A stretch of DNA of 64,000 bases from Undaria pinnatifida. Lineage: Eukaryota > Sar > Phaeophyceae > Laminariales > Alariaceae. A model generated the notes under the pieces. It was not told the origin of the DNA. It was given only the letters and a program-made list of their open reading frames with translations, and did no database searches. The stretch spans positions 5,750,775-5,814,774 of the forward strand of contig JABAKD010000008.1 in assembly GCA_012845835.1 (NCBI GenBank), read 5' to 3'. Of the stretch, positions 22,256-34,000 are shown one piece after another (positions within the stretch are counted from its first letter, which is position 1; the number at the start of each line of letters is the position of its first letter). A program made the translations under genes and the position numbers.

Positions 22256-24970
22256 ATGAAGCGTTGCTCAACCAGCACCCGAAAGCGTCGAGAGAGGTCC
22301 GTGGCGACTCTCTTTCCCTCGTCCTGTTCCTCGTCTCCACTGGCAGGACTGGTTGCAGTATCACTGGCCTTGGTTTCGGTAGCAAGCACCTGTCCCTACG
22401 TTGCAGCCTTTGTAGCGCCGCAAGCCCTATTCCCGAAGGCCTCCCCAGCCCCTTCCCCCTCGTTAAGCGCTGCTGCGATGAACGCCGTGAGAAATCGCGT
22501 GTTGGGGCCGCTCTGCTTCAACCGCGGCACCACCGGCATAGGCAGGAACAGCAGCAGCGTAGCGGGTAGGGCGCTTTCATCCTCTCTGCGTGCTTCTGCA
22601 AGCCCCTTGCATCATAACCAGGGGTGGGGACAGCAGCGGCGGCTGCAACGGCAACGGTGCCAGCAGCGGGGTGCAAGCGCAGCAGCCTTGAGGTCCGCGA
22701 ACGGCGCGCAACCTGAGATTAGCGGGGTCATCGGCAGCAAGCAGCCGGTGCCGACCGGCGTGGACGTGATTGTAGTCGGCGGTGGGCATGCCGGATGTGA
22801 GGCGGCGGCGGCTTCCGCAAGGGCAGGGGCGAGGACTGTGCTGGTGACACAGAAGAAGGACACTATAGGTACGAGCAAGGGCGTTGTCTCGGCAGCAGAC
22901 ACCAGACAACAATTACGTAAATATGTCGGTAAGAGTAAGAGCGATGTCCCAGCACGCGGCATGGCGTAGTGCGCGCTGGGGTGATATATTATTCGTGGTA
23001 CTGGTACGTATACATAGACACTTGCAGGATGGGCGGAAAGTAGTGCGGCCGAGACGCTGTGCGCCCGTGGTTTGTCATCGATATACCTGGTACAAGGTTC
23101 CCCTCCGGGAAGCTCGTAGGGGAGTGGCACAAGAACTCATTAGTATCGCTACCGGACGCGATGAACATTTATTGTACACACAAAAGAACTTGCCCCGAAG
23201 GAATAACGAGTTCGCAGTTAATCGGTACTTTCTTGGGTGTACTCACTATCAATAGCAGTACTTTTTACACTTTTTGGGTACTCGATAGACGTGCCCATGA
23301 CCGCGATCTGTTATTTAATCGTTATTGAGAAAACACTCACTATCAAGACACAACATTTAGTTTTAAACCGTTTGCAGGATACGTAATGGATGATTCCGAG
23401 GAGAGGGCCACGCTTCGAACTCCAGCTACTTGGGGATCGCCAGGGAGCGGCACGTGTTGTTGGGGGGGTACGACCGACCCACGCCGATGGTGTGGGATGT
23501 GGCTTATACTGTAGAAAGTATTAGAAGAGCACATATTGACAACAAGGGTGCAAGAGGACAATACATGACAGGCTAGCTGTGACAAAAGTAACTCGCCGCA
23601 GTATGGAGATGATAAGGCACGCGCACATGGCCCTGCCTGCTGCTGCTGCTGCTGGGCGGCAGGGTCGTACACACGGCATCGCGCTTCCCGCATTTTGTTT
23701 GGTGCCTTGTCATCATCTGTGATGTAGGCAAGAAATCTCCATGAAAATTGATGTGCGTGAAAAACCTGCCTCTGTGGACTAAAATGTAAGGATTGGTGTC
23801 TATCTAATTGCTATTCCAAACGTCCCTGTATTTCTGTCCAAATGTACGCGAACAATGAGCTTTGAGCTAGAGCACACCCACGCAGCCGCATCACAGCAGA
23901 AATATGCGGTATGGTGGAGTGACAGATGACAGGCTCCGACAAAAGCAACTCGCCGCGGCATAGCGAGGACTCGCCACGCGCACGTACATGATGTATCCTA
24001 CTGCTGCTGCTGTGCGTCAGGGTTGTACACGTAGCGTTTTGCTGTCCTCATGTTGTCTGGTGCCTGTCATATGTCGTGTGGGCAAAATCTCCGACACAAA
24101 ACATGTGGACGTAAATGTAAGGATGGGTTGGTATATAAGTTACTATAAAAAATGTTCCTATATTACCGCCCAAGTTGGCGCGATATATGGACATGCTATG
24201 GAAATGCTGTGGACATGCGCACTCAGCGGCAGCACATCAGAAATGTGGGGTATGGTGGGGTGACAAATAGCACCCTCCGATCAAACCAATCATGAAGTAC
24301 AACAGCAGCCACACGCGCATAGAGTTGCAGGCTGCTGCTAGGGGGCTGGACTGCTGCTGGGCGGCAGGATCGTAGGGTGGTGCCCTGTGCAAAAATAGGG
24401 AAAAGCACGTGTACCCTCTACGAGCAGAAAAACCCTGTTTACATCCATATCTTACCTGCGTACACGGGGATAGGGGATGCAGAAACTCAATCTCCGGGGA
24501 TGTTGCGGAAACCCGGGGATTTGCCTCAAGTTTGCCCAAGGCCAAAAAAGTTTAAAAGGCTTGCCACGCGCGACACACTGCACGGATCGCGCCCAAACCT
24601 CCGGCAACGTGACCCCGACGATCGAATTGTGCCCGCCCCTTCCGACGTTTCGGACAAAAGTGCGGGCACGAAGAGATGTGCCCGAAGAAAAAAGAAACAG
24701 GACAATTATATGTATACATATGACCCAAGCACCATTCGAAGCTCGAAGAAGGAGAGGGGTCGAGGGGAGGGGGGGGGTCTCTTCCTCTGCCTGTCTGTGT
24801 CGTCGGCACTGCTGTTGACGTTCATGGACCTCAATTCAAAGAGGTCGCGAGACACCTTATACCCAACCGTCAACCATTGTAGTCTGCACAGCATGCTTGC
24901 CAGGGAAGCGCCGAGCGTGCGCTACGGTACCAGCAGTGACAGTCGGCAGTCACGAACCTAATTCAACCAG

Positions 24971-25002
<32 letters not shown>

Positions 25003-28000
25003 CCAACCCATCAACCTACCAACCATTCATTGAATCTACAAACTATCTAAGCAAACAACAAACAGCCAGCCAGCCAACCAACCAACCAGTCAACCCCCCC
25101 CCCCAACCCACCCACCAACCAACCATCCAATCAACAACCCAACCAACCAACCAACCAACCAACCAACGCCAACCGATGGTTCGATCTACCAGGCGAACTA
25201 TCATGCAACCCTTCAATTGGGGGCATAGGCAAGGGACACATCGTGAGGGAGGTCGATGCATTGGATGGCGTTATGGGGAGAGTCATCGACCGAGCGGGCA
25301 TCCACTTCCGCATGCTCAACCGGCGGAAAGGGCCAGCCGTGAGAGGGCCAAGGGCTCAGGCGGATCGCGATATCTACCGGACAGCCATGCAGGTACTACT
25401 AACTGCGGCGTTGGGAGTTGGGAGGTTGGGGAGTGGTTGAGGGGAGAGGTGGGGGGTTGGAGGGGGGCGGGTGGGGGGTGGGGTGGGGGAGGGGGGTTGG
25501 AAGGGGGTGAAAGGCGAAAGGGGTTCTTACGCGGCGGCGCTAGTGGTACGCTGTACTGAAAAGTTTGCTGCTTACTTCGCGAAGGTGCATGCTGTTAATT
25601 TCGCACAATCGCAAGGTGCTAACTTGGTCGGAAGCAGCGTATTCTGTTGCCTTACCTCCACAACCAATTCGCGCTTCCCCTTCAAGGTGGCCGCACAAAA
25701 AGTATCGCAGTCGGCCTGTCCTTTTCTGGACCAAACTCCGGAGGGTTCCTTTCCGCCAAATTCTATGACATTTAAGTTCTGCGATTTGGACACCCCATCG
25801 GACGGTGCCCAGCGCGGGCGCCTCTCAGCCCCGCGGTCGTGCCTCTTGTTGTTAGTTTGAAACCCTTTGCTAACACCCGTGACCAGAAGATATAACAAGC
25901 TGCCCGAATATACAGCTGCTAATATATATATTAATGGTCGGATTACTCCCTCCCTCCCCCCCTCCCTCCCCCTATCTCCCCCTCACCCCGTCACGTCACG
26001 ACCCGACCCGACCCGACCCGACCCGACCCGACCCGACCCGACCCGACCCAACCCGACCCAACGGCTTTGCCTTTAGGAGGAGATGAACGGAACTCCGAAC
26101 CTTTCGGTGTTCGAAGGATCGGTGGAGGACATCCTTCTCGACGGGGATTTGATTAGGGGCATCGTTACGGCGGACGGGACGGAGATATTGTGCAAAGGGG
26201 TTGTTATCACCACAGGAACTTTCCTCAGGGGAAAGTGCTACATCGGCCAGGTGCATAGGCAACGCTTTTCCGGGGGTGGAGGTTGCGGTGGGGGTTGAGG
26301 TAGGGCCACAGCTTCTATTAAATGGTTGAAATATACTTGACTTTATACCTCGAAGTATACCCTAGCCCTGTCCCCAATCGGCTTGAAAGTTTCTCCGAAT
26401 GTGTTGGAATGGGTGTGCAATGAGGAGTTGCTAGTTGCGTGGTCTATCGCATCAATCACTCTGAGTACGACTATGTATCGAGGATGTCCTGTGCACTATC
26501 GATCACTCGTAATATGAACGTGCGTTGGGGAGTTGGTGCGGGCTATCAACCGGAATGAACACGCAAGGAGGAGTTAGCATCGGCTGTAAACCGTTTCATC
26601 GAAGGTGTGCCAATCCTCAACCCCTTCTGCCTTACGGTCACCACCCACCCCTACACCTTGGACGCGCAGGAGTGGTATTGGGCGGGGCGTCACCTGAGGG
26701 ACAGCGCTCACATCGAGCCTCCCTCGGTAGGCCTGGCGGAGACGCTCGAGCGTTTCGAGTTTCCCCTCGGACGGCTGAAAACGGGAACGCCACCCAGGCT
26801 AGATGGAAACACCATTAACTGGGGTGAGTGCTGAAAAGGGGCATGGGATTGAGAGGAGAGGCAGGGAAAGGGGGAGGAAGGGAAAGGGAGGGGGGGTAGG
26901 GTGGGAGGGAATCAAGAGGGGAAGTGAAGGGGTGCTGAAGAGAGGGGGGGGGGGGGGAGCGCGGAGTTAACAAGGAAGGGGGGAGGAAGGGAGGGGAGGG
27001 GCGGGAGAGCAAGGGAAAGGAAATATCGAATGAACGAAGGACTTAAGAGAAGGGGTATCACAATCAGAAGTGGCTTCCAAGTTACTGGCCTCGCTCACCC
27101 GCTTTAAATCTATATTTTATCATTCCCAGCACGTGATGGAGCGCTTAAGGTGGCCAAAGTAGATGGAGGAGGTTTGCAGTGGTGTGCGGTTCGATGCGGC
27201 GCGGCGCGGCGCGATATGCTCGTGTATCACTCCCGCGAACTGACGCCCATGCTGTTGTGTTTTTTTTCAGTCTCGTGTCGTTTCGTTCGTGTTTTTGTGT
27301 GTGAACGTGTGCGCTGAGTGTCGGTGTCGCCGTGGTTGTAACCGTCGTCGTCAATGTCGCCGTCACCGTCACTGTCGTGATCTCAGGCATTCTCGAGGCC
27401 CAACCAAGCGAGGTGCCCCCCGTCCCGTTCTCGTACATGAACGCCCATACGGGTGTGTCGATGGCAGACAATCTCATCGCCTGCGCCAAGACCTACACCA
27501 ACGAAGAGACACACCGGTGTGTAAACGTCGGTGTAGCGGCCCGTGGAACCGTGGTTGGAAACGTCGGCATAACCGTCGGTGTAGCAACGATGGCCGTCGA
27601 CCGGTGTAAAAGAACTAAGTACCGGTTGTAATACTGATGGCGGAGTCAGATGTCGCTCGGGGGCCCGTTACACAAACTCGCACCCGAATTCCCCCGACGT
27701 CCCCGCCTTCGTCCCCGCCCCCGCCCTCGCCCCCCTGCCTCAGAATTGTTCTGGCGAACGCGCACACATTGCCGCAGCCATCAGTGGACGGAGTGGGTCC
27801 TCGCTATTGTCCGTCTATTTTTAAGAAGGTGCGGGGGAAGGGGGTGGGAAGGGGGGGAGACGGGGGGGGGGGTCGCTGTCGTCGGGTCTTTAGGTATTCG
27901 CTTGTTGGTGATTACCAGGATGCTGTTGTGTGCTTATGCGTATCCCCGATATTGGAACCGTGTTCGCCACAGGCGAGGTCGCGCCAGTCCCCCCCCCCCA

Positions 28001-31000
28001 ACACCTCCTTACGTAGGCGGCTCGTTGTTTTTCTGTTTTATTTTCCCGCGCTGTTAGGTTATTTTGAGCTTCCGAATGAGGACAAGCAGGGGCAGCAGGC
28101 AGACAAGAAAAAACAGATCGGACAGTAGCGAGCTGAGCAGCCACGATTGGTGTCCCCCGGATCTTCGCTATACGGCGTGTTATTATTTTTGAATAGCTGT
28201 TGACATGGGCGAGCTTTAGCATGATTTGCACCAATCCTCTGGAGGGTTAAAGCAGACAAAACCAAGTCAAACCCGTTGGTTGGGGAGAACGCCGCGCTCT
28301 TTCGCGGAACTCCCCCCCCCTGTCTGTTTGTTTTTTTTCTCTGCATGTGTATATACACGCCCGCATTTCCCCCGCCTCGTGTACTATGACCGCCCGGCAA
28401 TCAAATTTATTAATCAACCCCGGTTGTTGCTGCTGCGCCCGGCCGGTATATTTATCTATGTACCCAGGTGGAACGGTTCCCCGACCGGCTGCAGCACCTG
28501 TCCTTCCTTGAGCCGGAGGGCCTCAACACCAACGTGGTGTACCCCAATGGGATGTCGGGACCGTTCCCCGCGGAGGTCCAGTCTCTGGTGAGGAAATGAA
28601 CGAAAGCAAGGAAGAAGACAACGGAAAAAAACAAGAAAAAGAAGCACGGGAAAAAGGAATTAAGGGAAGTACCTGATATGTGGTATGTAAGGGAAGAAAT
28701 ACATATAGAAATAAAGGCGTGTGGGAAAAAGAGAGGGGGGAGGGTAAAAAGAAAAATACGAAAAAGTAAATAAAGCAACTACTCGTAAAGAAACAGGAAA
28801 GTATGGAACAGAGGATAAAGGGGGAAAGGCTACGGTACGGACGTATGCTATGATAATATAACTACTGTATCACAGTTTGTATGTTTTTTGTTCTGACATG
28901 GCGGCAAGTGCGGTGACTTTTTTTCTGTTTTCGATGTGTGCACTTTACCTTACAGCTGTCGTTTTTTATGTATTATCGCTACATATTAAGGTAACGCTTC
29001 CACACCTTCAGCAGATCACTTTTTTTTTCACACACATCTACTGTCCAGCTTCTGGACAAGCCGTTGACACAGGTCTCGCCCCTTCTCCCCCCTGGTCCTT
29101 GCCTTCAATTTTCATCGCGCATAGGGTTCAGCAATCCCACTGCTCGTCGATTTTTCGTCGAGTGTTGCTAACTCACGCTCTCGCGCTTTCCGCAAGTCAA
29201 TTTGTGCACAAGACAAAGTCCCCACGGACTTATACGAGTATGCAGTCGGAGGGATTCGAACTCACGAAACTGACCTACACTAGGCTCGAGGATAACCTGA
29301 TACGCCACCGGGGCGACCGGCTACAATATTGGTGGTCTAGACCCTAGTATCTAAGAACAGATATATCGAGGTGGCTTTACCGGTCTCACCACCCGAAACA
29401 TGCCAGATAAAGGACCAAAAATATTACGCGTTGTAGAGGCTTTTAGTTTGTCTGTTTCTCGTTGTGTGTGCGTGTTTTTTCTTACAGTTCACATGAAAGC
29501 TTGGACCCAACCCAAGCTTCGCTGCTCGATTTTGGATGATACGGAAACAAAACAAAAATGTGCGGACCCACCTCAAAAACCGTAATATTGTTGGTGCTTT
29601 ATCTGGTGTGTTTGGAGGTGGTGAGAACGCGGTAAAGTCTAATGGGTATGTATCCCTGGTCTATCTATATAGGATCTACACCGCCTAGATCTCGCCGCCA
29701 GGTTGGAGCCGCGCGACCTACATGACCTATCATAGCACATGATGATGTGTTTGCTGGGTTGGATCTGTACTACACGAATCTTGCGCGACCTACCAAACGA
29801 ACACGTAGATGATCTATATGATCTATATGATCTATGTGATCTACATGATCTACATGATCTATATCGTGACCTGGACGAGGTGTGAAGTCACTTAACTAAC
29901 TTTTTTTGAAAACTTGTGTGTGGTAATAAATAAGGTGATGAGGAGCATGAAAGGGCTCGAAGAGGTGGACATCATTCGACCGGGGTACGACGTAGAGTAC
30001 GACTACGTTGACCCGCGCAGCTGCAGACACACTCTGGAAACCAAGAAGATCAGCGGGCTGTACCTCGCGGGGCAGATCTGCGGCACCACGGGATACGAGG
30101 AGGCGGCGGCGCAAGGAATCATTGCAGGCAAGAAGTCTGGTTGGATTGTTTGCTTTGCTTTGCTTTGCTTTGCTGTGCTTTGCTTTGCTTTGCTGTGCTT
30201 TGCTTTGCTTTGCTTTGCTTTGCTTTGCTTTGCTTTGCTTTGCTTTGCTTTTTCGTTTCGTTTCCTTTCGTTTCCTTTCCTTTCCTTTGCTTTGTTTTGC
30301 TTTGTTTTGCTTTGTTTTTTCCTTTCCTTCCCTTTCCTTTCCTTTCCTTTCCTTTCCTTTCCTTTCCTTTCCTTTCCTTTCCTTTGTTTTTTCCTTTCCT
30401 TTGCTTTTCTTTCCTTCCTTTCCTTTCCTTTCCTTTCCTTTCCTTTCCTTTCCTTTCCTTTCCTTTCCTTTCCTTTCCTTTCCTTTCCTTTCCTTTCCTT
30501 TCCTTTCCTTTCCTTTCCTTTCCTTCCTTTCCTTTCCTTTCCTTTCCTTTCCTTTCCTTTCCTTTCCTTTCCTTCCTTTCCTTTCCTTCCTTTCCTTTCC
30601 TTTCCTTTCCTTTCTTCCTTCCTTTCCTTTCCTTTCCTTTCCTTTCCTTTGCTTTTTCCTTTCCTTTCCTTCCTTTCCTTTCCTTTCCTTCCTTTCTTCC
30701 TTTTCCTTTCCTTTCCTTTCCTTTCCTTTCCTTTTCCTTTCCTTTCCTTTCCTTTCCTTTCCTTTCCTTTCCTTTCCTTTCCTTTCCTTTCCTTTCCTTT
30801 CCTTTCCTTTCCTTTCCTTTCCTTTCCTTTCCTTTCCTTCCCTTCCCTTCCCTTCCCTTCCCTTCCCTTCCCTTCCCTTCCCTTCCCTTCCCTTTCCTTT
30901 CCTTTCCGTTCCTTTCCTTGGTTGATTTTTTGTATGATTGATTGGTTGGCTGGTTGATCAGTAGCTTGGTACTTCTCGGGGCAGATTTGTGGCACCACGG

Positions 31001-34000
31001 TATACGAAAAGGCACCGGCGCAGGGAAACGCTGAAGGCGAGAAGACTGGTTGCAGTGGTTTGGTTTTTGGTTCGGTTTGGTTTGGTTGTTTTGGTTAGGT
31101 TGTATGATATTGGTCGGTTGGGTGATTATTAGTTGTTGATGGGGTTGATTTGGTGTGTGTTTTTGGTTGGATGTGTGTTTAGTTGTTTGGCTTGTTGTGT
31201 GATGTGGCTGGTTGCGTCAATGATAAATTAACACTTGTCGGTTTTGTCAGTATTGTCAGTATTGCTATGAATACCACGTCAATGCCAAGGGGAATCATAT
31301 GAACAGCACTTTCCACTCGTTTCTTGTACACTAGGGGCAAACGCGGGCCTGAAGGCGGTCGGGATGCCCGAGTTTACGGTTGGCCGTGACGAAGGCTACA
31401 TCGGGGTGCTGGTCGACGACCTGGTCACCAAGGGCGCCGACGAGCCTTACCGGATGTTCACGTCCAGGTGCGTTCCGCGCGATTCTGTGCACCCATCCAC
31501 TCTCCCTCCCTCCCACCCACCCGCCCACCCACCTAACAACCCACACATCCGGCGTTTGGTATCGTGTTTGTTTTTCGTTGTTGTTGAACAGGGCGGAGTA
31601 CCGTCTGTACATGCGGGCCGATAACGCGGACCTCCGTTTGACCTCTAAGGGCTACGACGCGGGAATCGTGAGCATGGATCGGATGGAGTTTATGGTGTCT
31701 CGGGAGGCGGCGGTAGAGCAGGTGACACTTTGGGAGTTGCGCCCGTTGCCTCAGAACACGAGGGAGAGAGGGAGGGAAAGAAGGAAGGAGGGAGAGGGGA
31801 GGAGGGGGAGAGGGGAGGAGGGAGGAATGGAGGGAGAGAGGGAGGGGCGGAGGGGGGGAGGGAGGGTAGGAGAGGGAAGAGAGAACAAGAGGGAGGGACG
31901 GAGGGAGAGAGAGGATTTGATTTCGTTTCCGTGTTCGTTTCCGCGCCCGTTTCCGTTTTTTTGCCATCCAATGGTTTTATTGGCATTTTTCTGTGGCGTC
32001 ACCCTCCTCCTCCCCGCTGCGCGCTCACGGCTTTTGCTATGTCCTTTGTATTCCGCGCCTCCCCGCCAGAGCATGTATGAGCTGAAGCGGTTTTCCCTCA
32101 CCGTGGAAGACTGGCAGGGGTACGGGGTGATGGGACAGGGAACTGACGGACGAAGAAAAAATGCCGCGGAGATTGTGCAACTCCCTGACGTGCCGCTGGA
32201 GATGGTGGAAGCGGCCATGCGCGACACGTTTGCCCAGGTACGTGTGTAATATGTGCAAGGGGGGGGTTTGAGGGGTGTTGCGGGGCATTGGAGGGTGTTG
32301 GGGGGTGCCGGGTGGTATTGCGGGGTGTTGGGGCGGATTAGGGGGTGTTGGGGGTGTTAGTAGTGTTGGTGTTGGCGGGTTTTGGTGATGTTGGTGATGT
32401 CGGTGTTGGTGGTGTTGGAGTTGGTGTGAATTGATTTGTGTTCGTGGCGTGTTGCCGGTTTTTTTGTGGTCGTGTGTTGGTGTTTTCGGTTGTAGAGCAG
32501 AGGGCGAAATCCACCCTGCGGGGTCTGTTAGTAGGCCCGGTGCGCTCCTTCCGCTCGCGCGCCGGCGTCGACTTGTTAGGTAGAACTGGTGCTGTTCAAG
32601 ATTTCAACTTTTTCAGGCGCTCCCTAGCCTTTCTTTGAAAACTTGCTTCTGTGGTGGAATGATTCTGGACGCCACGTCCCCCTCCCGACCCCGATCACCT
32701 TCCCCCCCCCGCCCGAACTATTATTCCGTCCCCCCTTTTCCCTTACCTCCCCCTACCACCCCTTCCCCACCCCCTGCCATCCCTTGCCCTCCCCTCCCGA
32801 ATGCCCCTTGCCATGCCGTTTCTCCTCCCCCACCCCCCGCACCGGTCACCCCCTTCCGTCCTCTATCATCCCCTGCCGTCCCATCCCTCCCCAACCTCTA
32901 TGACCCCCCCCCCCCCCCCCCCCTTTTTTTCGCCCCTTCCCCTCCCCTCCCCTCCTTGTCGGTTGATGTTGTTTGCTTTTAAGGACCGATTGGATGAGCT
33001 TAAAGAGCGAGAAAACTCGTTGGACGCTTCTGTGAAGGCGATGGGAGTCGAGGCGGTTTTGGAGGAGCTTGGATGGGCGGACAGGGCCAGGGGTAGAGAC
33101 CCCCTGCAGGTAAGCCGCATGGCGAACGATAGCATAGCATAGCATGCCATAGTGTCATAGCTTGTAGCATAACATATCGTAGAGTGCATTATATCGTAGC
33201 GTAGCATAGTGTGGCATTGTATAGCACAGAGTAAGGTAGCATAGCCCTGCATAGGTTGTAGTTTGTAGTAGCATAGCGTAGCGTTTGTACCATAGCCTTT
33301 AGTTTAGCGTGGTACAGCATATAGCATAGCGTGGCATGGCCTGAAGTATTGCGTAGCGTAGCATAGCAGCGGCAGAGTATAGCATAGCATAGTCTGTAGT
33401 ATGCCGGCATTCCCGATGTTGTATTAATAATAGTTGAGTCTCGTCCCTATTTTTAATAGGGTCAAAGCCGTGGGTTTAATTTAAGGGTCACAGAGTGCAT
33501 ACTTGTGCTCGTAGGGACTTCTTTCTTGCGTAAAAAAGCGCGAGAGCGTCAGTTAGCAAAATTCGATGAAAATCGACGAGAATATGAGGCTGAAAAGTGG
33601 GAATGATGAACCCTATGCGTGATTGAAGATGAAGGGACGTACCGGGGGAGAGAAGGAAGGCACCCGTGGCCGCGGCTTACCCAGGAGGTCGCTGGGGGTA
33701 AAAGCTCCTACGGGCTGAGCGGGAGAGTAACGTGATGTTGAAAATTAAAAAACACAAAAGAGTATAGCCTTGATAGCCTGTAGCATAGCAGAGCATGGAG
33801 CAGAGCAGAGCATAGCATAGCATGCATAGCATAGCACGGCATACCATATCATACCATAGCATGCAATACAATACCATCCCGTACCATACCACACGATACC
33901 GTACCATACCATACCTCAGAATACCATACCATACCGTACCATACCATGCCATACTATATACCATGCCATACTATACCATACCATACCATACCACACCATA

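Noticed and set aside
29250-29335. Functional tRNA gene on the minus strand
   Set aside because: The B-box is good, but the acceptor and anticodon stems have several mismatches, and the flanking body recurs elsewhere, which points to a SINE head.
30003-31015. Three open frames of about 300 residues on both strands in the pyrimidine tract
   Set aside because: They translate only pentanucleotide repeats (Phe/Leu/Ser or Lys/Glu/Gly) and overlap the end of mnmG exon 8 and its intron.
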